Source: Ramlibacter aquaticus (GTDB lineage: Bacteria > Pseudomonadota > Gammaproteobacteria > Burkholderiales > Burkholderiaceae_C). From it: a stretch of 64,000 nucleotides of DNA. Position 1 is the first letter of the stretch, and each line of letters starts with the position of its first letter. The notes beneath the pieces are model-generated. The model saw nothing but the letters and a program-made list of their open reading frames with translations. It had not been told where the DNA came from and made no database searches. The DNA is taken from positions 24,543-88,542 of the forward strand of contig NZ_JADDOJ010000005.1 of NCBI RefSeq assembly GCF_015159745.1, read 5' to 3'. The position numbers and the translations under genes are program-made. This document shows, piece by piece, positions 7,906 through 20,547 of the stretch.

Positions 7906-10683
7906 ATGATCGCCGCACGGGGCCTGGGTTCATCCGTCGCCGGGCTGGCGCAGCCCGCGCCGCTGTCCGCCCACTCCCGGTTCGCCCAGCGCATCCGCCG
8001 CCGCTACCCCCAGGAGCGCGCGCTCCTGCCCGCGGGCGCCCCCACCCCGGCCACCCTGGTCAGCGTCTTCCAGGCCCTGCGCGGCCGCGGCCTGGCCGCC
8101 GGCGCCGCGCTGCGCGTGCTGCGGCAGCTGGTGATGGAGCGGCTGCTCACCCTGGACTGCGACCAGGAGGCGTCGCTGGCGGTGGTCACGCGGGGCGTCA
8201 CCGAGCTCGCCGAATTCGCGCTGGACATCGCCTGCACCGAGGCCGAACGCGAGCTCGATGCGCTGCACGGCGCCCCGCTGGACGAGAACGGCCGCCGGGC
8301 CCGGCTCTGGGTCGTCGGCATGGGCAAGCTGGGGGCACGCGAGCTCAACGTCTCCAGCGACATCGACCTCATCTACGTCTACGACGAGGACGGCGAGACC
8401 GCCGGCACCGACAACGGCCGCGGCCGCATCAGCAACCACGAGTACTTCGCCAAGGCGGTGCGCATCGTCAGCGCGCTCATCGGCGAGGTGACCGAGCACG
8501 GCTTCGTGTTCCGGGTCGACCTGATGCTGCGGCCCAACGGCAACTCCGGCCCGCCGGCGATTTCGCTGGGCGCCCTGGAGGACTACTTCCTGGTCCAGGG
8601 CCGGGAGTGGGAACGCTTCGCCTGGCTCAAGAGCCGGGTCGTCGCGCCGCGCGCCGCCATCGACGACGGCTCGGCCAAGGCGCTGGGCGGCGTGGTGCTG
8701 CCCTTCGTGTTCCGCCGCTACCTGGACTACGCCGTCTTCGACGCGCTGCGCGTGCTGCACAAGCAGATCCGCGAGCATGCCGCCCGCCGCAGCGCCGGCC
8801 GGCCCGAACGCGCCAACGACGTGAAGCTGTCGCGCGGCGGCATCCGAGAGATCGAATTCACCGTGCAGCTGCTGCAGGTGGTGCGCGGCGGCCAGTTCCC
8901 CGAGTTGCGCACCCGTGCCACGCTGTCGGCGCTGCAACGGCTGGAGGCGGCCGACCTGATGCCGCGGGCCACGGGCGAGGCCCTGGCGCGCGCCTACGAG
9001 TTCCTGCGCCGGGTCGAGCACCGCATCCAGTACCTGGACGACCAGCAGACCCACGTGCTGCCCATGGACGACGACGGCGAGGACGTCGACGCCCCAGGCA
9101 GCGGCCCCACGGGCGACCTCGCCTGGATCGCCCGCAGCCTGGGCTTCCCCGACCCCTGCGCCTTCCTGCACGCCCTGGACGAACACCGCGAGCTGGTGGC
9201 GCAGGAGTTCGACCGCCTGCTGGGCGGCAGCGCGGGCTGCAAGGGTTGCGCCGGACCGCGCGCCGTGCAGTCGCAGTCCCCCGACCTGGACAAGGTCGTG
9301 GCCGGCCTGCCGCCGCGCCTGCGCGAGCGGCTCCAGGGCTGGCGCCAGCACCCCCGCGTGCTGGCCCTGCGCGAAGACGCCCGGGTGCGGCTGGCCCGGC
9401 TGGTGGACCGCACCGCGCAGTGGCTGGAGGCCGGTCTGGTGAACGAGGAGGCGGCGCTGCGCATGGTCGACTGGATCGAGCCGCTGCTGCGCCGCGACAG
9501 CTACCTGGCGCTGCTGGTGGAACGCCCCGGCGTGCACGAGCGGCTGCTGCGCCTGCTGGGCGCGGCGCGCTGGCCCGCCCGCTACCTGCTGCAACACCCC
9601 GGGGTGATCGACGAGCTGGCGAGCCAGCAGCTGCTGGGCGAGCGCTTTGCCGCCGCCGATTTCGAAGCCGAGCTGGAGGACAGGCGGCGCTCCCTGCGGG
9701 TGACGGGCGAGGACGACGACGAGGCCCTGCTGAACCTGCTGCGGCGCGCCCACCACGCGGAGGTGTTCCGCACCCTGGCGCGCGACGTGGAGGGGCTGCT
9801 CACCGTGGAGCAGGTGGCGGACGACCTCTCCGCCCTGGCGGACGCCATGCTGCGCGTGACGGCGCGCTGGTGCTGGCAGCGGCTGAAGCAGCGCCACTGC
9901 GAACAGCCGCATTTCGCCATCATCGGCTACGGCAAGCTGGGCGGCAAGGAACTGGGCTACGGCAGCGACCTGGACATCGTCTTCGTCTACGAGGACGAGG
10001 ACGAGCGCGCGCCGGAGGCCTACGCCGCCTTCGTGCGCAAGCTGATCAACTGGCTCTCGACCAAGACGTCCGAGGGCGACCTGTACGAGATCGACACCGC
10101 GCTGCGCCCGAACGGCAGCTCCGGCCTGCTGATCACCACCTTCGACGCCTACGCCAACTACCAGCGCGGCCGCGGCAGCAACACCGCCTGGACCTGGGAA
10201 CACCAGGCCATGACGCGGGCGCGCTTCGTGCTCGGCGAGGAAAGCCTGCGCCAGCGCTTCGACACCGTGCGCGAGGCCGTGATCACCGCCCCGCGCGACC
10301 GCGAGTCGCTGCGGGCCGAGATCGTGGGCATGCGCGAGAAGGTCCGGGCGGCGCGGCCGGTGCCCGCCGGCCGCTTCGACGTGAAGCACAGCCCCGGCGG
10401 CATGGTGGACGCGGAGTTCGCGGTGCAGTTCCTGGTGCTGGCCTGCGCGGCCTCGCACCCTTCGCTGGTGGACAACGTGGGCAACATCGCCCTGCTGCAG
10501 CGGGCCGAGGCGGCCGGGCTGCTGCCGGCCGGCGTGGGCCAGGCCGCTGCGGCGGCCTACCGCGAACTGCGGCGGGTGCAGCACCGCGCCCGGCTGGACG
10601 AGGCCCCCACGCAGGTGGAGCCGCAGGCCGTCACGGCCGAGCGCGAGGCCGTGCTGGCCCTCTGGCGCGCCGTCTTCGGCTGA
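7906..10683 (+). CDS. glnE: Bifunctional glutamine synthetase adenylyltransferase/adenylyl-removing enzyme
   Basis: GlnE adds and removes AMP on glutamine synthetase under control of PII. The protein (925 aa from ATG 7906) has two nucleotidyltransferase domains: the N-terminal removase with Asp152/Asp154 (SSDIDLIYVYDEDG) and the C-terminal transferase with Asp688/Asp690 (GSDLDIVFVYEDED). Each is followed by a GlnD/GlnE helical region, including repeats of the type GGIREIEFTVQLLQ and GGMVDAEFAVQFLV. A GTG at 7873 in the same frame would overlap the divergent yhdP start, so ATG 7906 is preferred. The gene abuts the convergent rfaE2 stop with no space for a terminator hairpin. Confidence 0.95.
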   Translation: MIAARGLGSSVAGLAQPAPLSAHSRFAQRIRRRYPQERALLPAGAPTPATLVSVFQALRGRGLAAGAALRVLRQLVMERLLTLDCDQEASLAVVTRGVTELAEFALDIACTEAERELDALHGAPLDENGRRARLWVVGMGKLGARELNVSSDIDLIYVYDEDGETAGTDNGRGRISNHEYFAKAVRIVSALIGEVTEHGFVFRVDLMLRPNGNSGPPAISLGALEDYFLVQGREWERFAWLKSRVVAPRAAIDDGSAKALGGVVLPFVFRRYLDYAVFDALRVLHKQIREHAARRSAGRPERANDVKLSRGGIREIEFTVQLLQVVRGGQFPELRTRATLSALQRLEAADLMPRATGEALARAYEFLRRVEHRIQYLDDQQTHVLPMDDDGEDVDAPGSGPTGDLAWIARSLGFPDPCAFLHALDEHRELVAQEFDRLLGGSAGCKGCAGPRAVQSQSPDLDKVVAGLPPRLRERLQGWRQHPRVLALREDARVRLARLVDRTAQWLEAGLVNEEAALRMVDWIEPLLRRDSYLALLVERPGVHERLLRLLGAARWPARYLLQHPGVIDELASQQLLGERFAAADFEAELEDRRRSLRVTGEDDDEALLNLLRRAHHAEVFRTLARDVEGLLTVEQVADDLSALADAMLRVTARWCWQRLKQRHCEQPHFAIIGYGKLGGKELGYGSDLDIVFVYEDEDERAPEAYAAFVRKLINWLSTKTSEGDLYEIDTALRPNGSSGLLITTFDAYANYQRGRGSNTAWTWEHQAMTRARFVLGEESLRQRFDTVREAVITAPRDRESLRAEIVGMREKVRAARPVPAGRFDVKHSPGGMVDAEFAVQFLVLACAASHPSLVDNVGNIALLQRAEAAGLLPAGVGQAAAAAYRELRRVQHRARLDEAPTQVEPQAVTAEREAVLALWRAVFG

Positions 10684-11175
10684 TCAGGCCGGGGCGTCGC
10701 CGCGGATGCGGCGTACCAGGGCCGTGGTGGAGTAGCCGGGCACGAAGGGAATGGCCAGGGCCTGGCCACCCCAGCTGCGCACCAGGGCCGACTCCGGCAG
10801 CGTGTCCATGTCGTAGTCGCCGCCCTTGACCAGGATGTCGGGGCGCAGCTCGGCGATGAGCGCGGTGGGCGTGTCCTCGTCGAACCAGGTCACCAGACTC
10901 ACGCTGTCCAGCGCGGCCAGCATGACGGCGCGGTCGGCCTCGTTGTTGAGCGGGCGCTCGGGCCCCTTGCCCAGGCGGCGCGCCGACGCATCCGAATTGA
11001 GCGCCACCACCAGGCTGGCGCCCAGGGCACGCGCCTGGCCCAGGTAGACCACGTGGCCGCGATGCAGCACGTCGAACACCCCGTTGGTGAAGACCACGGG
11101 GCCGGGGAGGCGGGCCACCGCTTCGCGCGCCGCGGCGCGTGCGACGATCTTGTCCAGGAAGCCCGGGGGCTGCAC
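10684..11175 (-). CDS. rfaE2: D-glycero-beta-D-manno-heptose 1-phosphate adenylyltransferase
   Basis: This 163-residue nucleotidyltransferase corresponds to the C-terminal half of E. coli HldE and forms ADP-heptose for the LPS inner core. The CTP/heptose adenylyltransferase motifs are clear: FTNGVFDVLHRGHVVYL near the start, then LVVALNSDAS, and VKGGDYD with GYSTTALVRRI near the end. The kinase half (RfaE1) is not in this window. The best start is GTG 11175, just downstream of the ferritin-like gene stop at 11184, so the two form a minus-strand pair. The GT9 heptosyltransferase-like gene at 23.5 kb may use its product. Confidence 0.92.
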   Translation of the reverse strand: MQPPGFLDKIVARAAAREAVARLPGPVVFTNGVFDVLHRGHVVYLGQARALGASLVVALNSDASARRLGKGPERPLNNEADRAVMLAALDSVSLVTWFDEDTPTALIAELRPDILVKGGDYDMDTLPESALVRSWGGQALAIPFVPGYSTTALVRRIRGDAPA

Positions 11176-11183
11176 CGCGCGCC

Positions 11184-12047
11184 TCAGGCGGCGCTGGGCA
11201 GCGGCGCGCCGGCCGGTGCCAGCGAGGCCGTGATTTCCTTGCGGTAGCGGTTGAGCTCCTGCACGCTCTTGAAGCTGCGGTCCATCAGCAGGCTCATGTT
11301 GTGCAGGATGCGCTCGACCACCTTGCTTTCCCAGGCGGCGTCGAAGTTGATCTGCTTGTCCAGCCAGTGCTCCAGCCACTCCGGGTTGGGCAGGCGGGAC
11401 TGGATGGTGTCGCGGGGGAACAGCGACTTGTTCACGTGCAGGTTGGTCGGGTGCAGGGCCTGCGCGGTGCGGCGGGCGCTGGCCATCAGGACGCCCACCT
11501 TGCTGAACGCGGCCTTGGCCTCGTTGCCGAAGCGCGAGATCGCGCGCTTCATGTAACGCAGGTAGGCGCCGCCGTGGCGCGCCTCGTCCTGCGACAGCGT
11601 GGTGTAGATCTTGCGGATCACCGGCTCGGTGTGCCACTCGGCGGCCCGGCGGTACCAGTGGTTCAGGCGCACCTCGCCGCAGAAGTGCAGCATCAGGGTT
11701 TCCAGCGCCGGCGCCGGCTCGAACTCGAAGCGCACGGCGTGCAGCTCTTCCTCGGTGGGCACCAGGTCGGGCCGGAAGCGGCGCAGGTACTCCATCAGCA
11801 CCAGCGAATGCTTCTGCTCCTCGAAGAACCAGATGGACATGAAGGCGGAGAAATCGCTGTCGTCGCGGTTGTCGCGCAGGAACATCTCGGTCGCGGGCAG
11901 GGCTGCCCACTCCGTGATGGCGTTCATCTTGATGGTGTAGGCCTGCTCATCCGAGAGCCGCGACGCGTCGAACTCGTTCCAGGGGATGTCCTTGTCCATG
12001 TCCCAGCGGACGGACTCGAGTTGCTTGAACAATTCCGGATAGAGCAT
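11184..12047 (-). CDS. Ferritin-like diiron protein related to acyl-ACP desaturases
   Basis: This 287-residue all-helical protein contains two ExxH iron-binding signatures, EEQKH at 76-80 and DEARH at 154-158. Extra carboxylates at about Glu46 and Glu125 complete a diiron carboxylate site. The spacing and the DEARH form resemble acyl-ACP desaturase and related ferritin-like oxidases rather than ferritin or rubrerythrin. No transit peptide or membrane helix is seen, so it should be cytoplasmic. The substrate is unknown; fatty-acid or amine oxidation are both possible. It is upstream of rfaE2 on the same strand and divergent from the peroxidase gene across 110 bp. Confidence 0.8.
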   Translation of the reverse strand: MLYPELFKQLESVRWDMDKDIPWNEFDASRLSDEQAYTIKMNAITEWAALPATEMFLRDNRDDSDFSAFMSIWFFEEQKHSLVLMEYLRRFRPDLVPTEEELHAVRFEFEPAPALETLMLHFCGEVRLNHWYRRAAEWHTEPVIRKIYTTLSQDEARHGGAYLRYMKRAISRFGNEAKAAFSKVGVLMASARRTAQALHPTNLHVNKSLFPRDTIQSRLPNPEWLEHWLDKQINFDAAWESKVVERILHNMSLLMDRSFKSVQELNRYRKEITASLAPAGAPLPSAA

Positions 12048-12157
12048 GAGGGGCGTACTTTCGTCGAACAGCGAATTTTAAGGGTGAGGGTGAAAATCTC
12101 TTGACCAAATGCCGGCATGGCCCTGTTTCGTGCCGGCCCACCAGGAGTTTTCGCAAC

Positions 12158-15165
<3,008 letters not shown>

Positions 15166-15172
15166 GTCCGGT

Positions 15173-15745
15173 TTGGCGATCAAGTCCACCATCTTCAAGG
15201 CCGAAGTCCAGGTTGCGGACATCGACCACGGCTACTACGCCGACCACACGCTGACCCTGGCGCGCCACCCGAGCGAGACCGACGACCGCATGATGGTCCG
15301 GCTGGCGGCGCTGGCGCTCAACGCCCACCGCCTGCAGGACGACTGCGGCGGCGACGGCACCCTGGGTTTCGGGGCGGGCCTGTCCAACCCGGACGACCCG
15401 GACGTGGTGCTGCGCGACTTCACCGGCGCCACCCGCCTGTGGGTGGAGGTGGGCCAGCCCGAGGAAAAGCCGCTGGTGCGGGCCTGCTCGCGTGCCGATT
15501 CGGTCTGCGTCTACGCCTTCTCCAGCGCGGCCGACATCTGGTGGCGCGGCATCGAGAACAAGGTGGCGCGCCTGGCCAACCTCTCGGTCTGGCGCATCCC
15601 CACGCAAGCCGCGCCGGAACTGGCGCAGCTGGCCGAACGCAGCATGCGGCTGCAGGCCACCATCCAGGAAGGTGCGCTCATGATCGGCAACAGCGAACGC
15701 ACCGTCTCCTTCGAGCCCGTGCGCTGGAAACAGGCCACCCGCTAG
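15173..15745 (+). CDS. yaeQ: YaeQ family protein
   Basis: This 190-residue protein matches the YaeQ family (opening AIKSTIFKAEVQVADIDHGYY, then LTLARHPSETDDRMMVRLAALALNA, and WVEVGQPEEKPL). Family structures show a PD-(D/E)XK nuclease-like fold, but nuclease activity is unproven. In enterobacteria YaeQ can compensate for RfaH loss in haemolysin expression. The start is an unusual TTG at 15173, chosen because the family begins M-A-x-K just there and no ATG is available. It follows purB by 7 bp and overlaps the stop of the convergent zinc-ribbon gene by 4 bp. Confidence 0.88.
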   Translation: MAIKSTIFKAEVQVADIDHGYYADHTLTLARHPSETDDRMMVRLAALALNAHRLQDDCGGDGTLGFGAGLSNPDDPDVVLRDFTGATRLWVEVGQPEEKPLVRACSRADSVCVYAFSSAADIWWRGIENKVARLANLSVWRIPTQAAPELAQLAERSMRLQATIQEGALMIGNSERTVSFEPVRWKQATR

Positions 15746-16050
15746 GCCGGACCCGGCATCCAGCGGCCGCAAGCCCAGCACGCTTCGAAGCCGCCCTCCA
15801 CGATCTCGCCGCAGGCGCAGGCCCAGCGGCGCTGCGGCACCCGGCGCAGGGCGGCCAGCAGCGCGCGCGCCGCCGGCTCCTGCGCTTCGTCGCGCAGCCA
15901 CACCTCGGGCAGGCACTGGTCGGGCGGCAGTTCACCGGCTGCCGCGCCCAGGTAATAGCGCTGCATCACGGCGTCGATGCCGCCCTGGCGCAGGGCGTCC
16001 ACCCAGAGCGCCGCGATCGCGATGTTGGGGGCCTGGGTCAGCTTGCGCAT
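15742..16050 (-). CDS. DUF2007-like protein with C-terminal zinc ribbon
   Basis: This 102-residue protein begins MRKLTQAPNIAIAALWVDAL, the kind of ferredoxin-like segment seen in DUF2007 (putative signal transducing protein), and ends with a four-cysteine zinc ribbon, CACGEIVEGGFEACWACG. The combination suggests a small cytoplasmic regulator or adaptor; its function is unknown. The gene starts 6 bp after the DUF3717/DUF1289 gene, so they are probably co-transcribed. Confidence 0.75.
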   Translation of the reverse strand: MRKLTQAPNIAIAALWVDALRQGGIDAVMQRYYLGAAAGELPPDQCLPEVWLRDEAQEPAARALLAALRRVPQRRWACACGEIVEGGFEACWACGRWMPGPA

Positions 16051-16056
16051 GCCGGC

Positions 16057-16464
16057 TCAGGCCCGCGCGGCCCGTTCGGCATAGCGGTTGAAACGCCAGG
16101 CACTGCCGTCCAGCGTGATGCGGCGCCAGGTGCTGCGCTTCTCGGCCGGGCTCATCTCGGTCCAGCGCTGCACCTCGTCGAAGCTGCGGCCGCAGCCCTT
16201 GCAGCGCTCGTCGCCCTGGCTGGTGGAGCAGATCGCGATGCAGGGGGTGTCGGGCGTGGTGTCGTACCAGGCCATCCAGGCCGCCTGCGCGGCGGGCGCC
16301 AGGGCCTGCTCGTCGACCTCGTCGCGGTGCTGCACGACCATCAGCGCATAGACCTCGGCCAGCGCGCGCAGCTCCGCCGCCAGGGTCACGCCATCGGGCG
16401 AAGGCTTGCGCTCGCGCCAATGGTTGATGGCGGCCTCGATGTCGGTGATGTGGATGGCGGCCAT
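16057..16464 (-). CDS. DUF3717-DUF1289 two-domain protein
   Basis: Residues 1-55 resemble DUF3717 (IHITDIEAAINHWRERKPSP, then AEVYALMVV). Residues 75-125 are a DUF1289 Cys-rich module (PCIAICSTSQGDERCKGCGR, then EVQRWTEMSPAEK), which probably binds a metal through its four Cys. Both domains are often encoded as separate small proteins; here they are fused into 135 residues. ATG 16464 is preferred over upstream starts because DUF3717 begins there. Function is unknown. Its promoter region is shared with the divergent riboswitch-TerC unit. Confidence 0.8.
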   Translation of the reverse strand: MAAIHITDIEAAINHWRERKPSPDGVTLAAELRALAEVYALMVVQHRDEVDEQALAPAAQAAWMAWYDTTPDTPCIAICSTSQGDERCKGCGRSFDEVQRWTEMSPAEKRSTWRRITLDGSAWRFNRYAERAARA

Positions 16465-16534
16465 GGGCGGGCAATGCGGGAAGGGGCGCATCATACGTCC
16501 AGCCGCGCGGCGGCGCATGGCCTAGAATCGAAAG

Positions 16535-16684
16535 ATCCTGAAGGGGAGTAGCCCCGCCCGCGCGGCCCACGCGCGGGCTCGGCAAGCCGTCATCACGTGG
16601 CCCACGGGCCACCGGTTTGCCGGGCGACGCAACATGCGTTCGCCGGGCAAGACCTTCGATACGAACCGGGCGGTTCGCATCGAA
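16535..16684 (+). promoter_or_regulatory. yybP-ykoY manganese riboswitch leader
   Basis: The leader contains the family's conserved elements in order: GGGGAGTAGCCCC at 16542-16554, a GC-rich hairpin, CCGTCATCAC, a second and third helix, and GCAAGACCTTC at about 16647-16657. A 14-nt-arm hairpin (CTTCGAT and CGAACC arms, 16653-16684) follows as the likely expression platform. This class senses Mn2+ and typically precedes TerC/Alx or MntP genes, as here. No U-tract follows the hairpin, so control is probably translational. A TAGAAT hexamer at 16523-16528 is a candidate -10. Confidence 0.85.
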
Positions 16685-16745
16685 GTCGCGTCCCCGCGCT
16701 GCGCTGCCGCCACCCGGCCCTCGACTGACACGGAGCCTCGCGCAC

Positions 16746-17333
16746 ATGGAGTTCTTTTCCCCTGCCTGGTGGTCGGCCCTGCTGGCCATCATCCTCATCG
16801 ACCTGGTCCTGGCCGGCGACAACGCGATCCTGATCGCGCTGGCCGCGCGGGCCCTGCCGCCCGCGCTGCAGAAGCGCGCCATCGCCTGGGGCACGGTCGG
16901 CGCCATCGCCATCCGCTCCCTGATGACGCTGGGCGCGGTCTGGCTGCTCAAGGTCCCCGGCCTGCTGGCGGTCGGCGGCGCCGCGCTGCTGTGGATCGCC
17001 TGGGGGCTGGTGGCCGGGGACGGGGGCGACGAGACGCACGCGCCGCCGCCGGCCACGCTGGCCGGCGCCATGAAGACCATCATCGTGGCCGACGCGCTCA
17101 TGGGCATCGACAACGTGCTGGGCGTGGCCGGGGCTGCGCACGGCTCCTTCAGCCTGGTGCTGATCGGCCTGCTGGTGAGCGTGCCCATCGTCGTCTTCGG
17201 CAGCACGACGGTGCTGCGCCTGATGGACCGCTGGCCCTGGCTGGGCAAGGCGGGCGCCGCGGTGCTGGCCTTCACGGCCCTCAAGATGATCTGGGACGAC
17301 CCGCTGCTGCAGGGCTGGCTGGGACGCGCCTGA
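16746..17333 (+). CDS. TerC family membrane protein (YjbE-type), probable manganese exporter
   Basis: This 195-residue protein has about six membrane helices with the two acidic TerC signatures, LIDLVLAGDNAILIALAAR near the N-terminus and ADALMGIDNVLGVAGAA in the middle. The paired Asp-Asn motifs are thought to bind a divalent metal. Family members exported under yybP-ykoY control (Alx, YkoY, MntP neighbours) remove excess Mn2+ or supply it to exoenzymes. The strong riboswitch immediately upstream supports a manganese role. ATG 16746 follows a GGAG site at about 16731. Confidence 0.88.
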   Translation: MEFFSPAWWSALLAIILIDLVLAGDNAILIALAARALPPALQKRAIAWGTVGAIAIRSLMTLGAVWLLKVPGLLAVGGAALLWIAWGLVAGDGGDETHAPPPATLAGAMKTIIVADALMGIDNVLGVAGAAHGSFSLVLIGLLVSVPIVVFGSTTVLRLMDRWPWLGKAGAAVLAFTALKMIWDDPLLQGWLGRA

Positions 17334-17694
17334 AGGCCCGCCGGCGCGGGCCCGGTGCTATGCTGGCGCGATGCTGAAGCTCATCTCCAAGTGGCTGCTC
17401 AGCGCGGCGGCGCTGCTCTTCGTGGCCTACCTGTACCCGGGCGTGGAGGTGCGTTCCTTCGGCTCGGCGCTGATTGCCGCCTTCGTCATCGGCCTGCTCA
17501 ACAGCGTGCTGCGGCCGGTGCTGGTGGTGCTCACGCTGCCCGTGACGCTGCTCACGCTGGGCCTGTTCCTGTTCGTGATCAACGCCCTGATGTTCTGGGC
17601 GGCGGGCAGCATGCTGGCGGGCTTCCACGTGGCGGGGTTCCTGGCCGCGCTGGTGGGCTCGCTGATCTATTCGTTCCTGGGCATCGTCATCGAG

Positions 17695-19188
<1,494 letters not shown>

Positions 19189-19242
19189 GGCCCGTATGAT
19201 GCCTGAGCAAAGTCAATCGCCTGTAAATTCTGGTGCCCGGCC

Positions 19243-19734
19243 ATGTCCCAACCGACCTCCCCCCTCACCCACTTCGATGCCGCCGGCCAGGCCCACATGG
19301 TCGACGTCGGCGGCAAGCCCGCCACGCGCCGCGTGGCCGTGGCCGCCGGCCGCATCCACATGTTGCCCGCCACGCTGGCGCTGGTGCAGTCGGGCCAGGC
19401 GAAGAAGGGTGACGTGCTGGGGGTGGCGCGCATCGCCGGCATCCAGGGCGCCAAGCGCACCAGCGAGCTGATCCCGCTGTGCCACCCGCTGGCCATCACC
19501 CGCGTCGCGGTGGACCTGACGGTCGAGCCCGACAGCCACTCGGTGCGCTGCGAGGCGACGGTGGAAACCGTGGGCCCGACCGGCGTCGAGATGGAAGCCC
19601 TCACCGCGGTGAACGTGGCGCTGCTCACGGTGTACGACATGTGCAAGGCCGTGGACCGCGGCATGACCATCACCGACGTCAAGGTGCTGGAGAAGCACGG
19701 CGGGAAGTCGGGGTCGTGGGTGGCGGCCGCGTGA
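19243..19734 (+). CDS. moaC: Cyclic pyranopterin monophosphate synthase
   Basis: MoaC converts the MoaA product to cyclic pyranopterin in molybdenum cofactor synthesis. The 163-residue protein shows the family motifs [29 protein letters not shown] (catalytic region) and [13 protein letters not shown], and ends with KSGSW. It is encoded without other moa genes nearby. The stop codon overlaps the ATG of the following hydrolase gene (TGATG), so the two are translationally coupled although no biochemical link is obvious. Confidence 0.96.
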   Translation: MSQPTSPLTHFDAAGQAHMVDVGGKPATRRVAVAAGRIHMLPATLALVQSGQAKKGDVLGVARIAGIQGAKRTSELIPLCHPLAITRVAVDLTVEPDSHSVRCEATVETVGPTGVEMEALTAVNVALLTVYDMCKAVDRGMTITDVKVLEKHGGKSGSWVAAA

Positions 19735-20537
19735 TGCTGCCGTGGCGCGCAGGGCGGGGCCTGGTGCTGGCCCTTGCCGCGCTGGCGGAAGGGCCCTTCG
19801 CCCTCGCCCAGGCCGCGCCGCCCCAGGTGGTCGATGTCCCCAGCCGCCCCGGCGTGAGCGTGCGCGTGCTGGCGCAGCAGCCGGCGCAGCCGCGCGCCGT
19901 GGTCCTGCTGCTGCCCGGTGGTGACGGCGCGCCGCGCATCGCGGACGACGGCAGCGTGGGGCGCATGGCCAACAACTTCGTCATCCGCACGCGCGCGCTG
20001 TACCTGGCGCAGGGGATTGCGACCGTGGTGGTGGACGCGCCCTCGGACCACGGCCGCCCGCCCTACCTGGCCGGCTGGCGCCACAGCCCCGAGCACGTGG
20101 CCGACCTGGCGGCGGTGCTGCGCTGGGCGGGGCAATGGGCACATGCGCCGGCTTGGCTGGTGGGCACGAGCCGGGGCACCGAGTCGGCCGCCGAGGCGGC
20201 GCTGCGCCTGCAGGGCATGCCCGGACTCGCCGGCCTGGTGCTCACCTCGACCATCCTGGACGACCCACGCACCACGGCCGTCCCCGAGCTGCCGCTGGAC
20301 ACCTTGCGCCTGCCGGTGCTGGCGGTGCACCACGCCCGCGACACCTGCCGCGTGAGCGCCTATGCCGACCTGCCACGGCTCATCGTCCGCCTGCCCACCG
20401 GCGTGCCCGGCCAAGTGCGGGTCGTGCAGGGCGGCACCTCCACCGGCGACGCGTGCCGCGCCATGGCCTGGCACGGCTTCAACGGCGCGGAGCCGGAGGT
20501 GGTGCGCGAGATCGCCGCCTGGATCCTCGCGCACTGA
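19734..20537 (+). CDS. Exported alpha/beta hydrolase
   Basis: A signal peptide is likely ([20 protein letters not shown], then cleavage near AQA at 24-27). The mature domain has an oxyanion region LLLPGGDGAP and the nucleophile elbow GTSRG with Ser146. A His is found in the C-terminal MAWHGFNG. Two Cys in DTCR and DACRAM are placed to form a disulphide, consistent with a periplasmic location. I cannot assign a substrate. ATG 19734 overlaps the moaC stop; a GTG one codon upstream is also possible. Confidence 0.75.
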   Translation: MLPWRAGRGLVLALAALAEGPFALAQAAPPQVVDVPSRPGVSVRVLAQQPAQPRAVVLLLPGGDGAPRIADDGSVGRMANNFVIRTRALYLAQGIATVVVDAPSDHGRPPYLAGWRHSPEHVADLAAVLRWAGQWAHAPAWLVGTSRGTESAAEAALRLQGMPGLAGLVLTSTILDDPRTTAVPELPLDTLRLPVLAVHHARDTCRVSAYADLPRLIVRLPTGVPGQVRVVQGGTSTGDACRAMAWHGFNGAEPEVVREIAAWILAH

Positions 20538-20547
20538 GGACCGCGAT

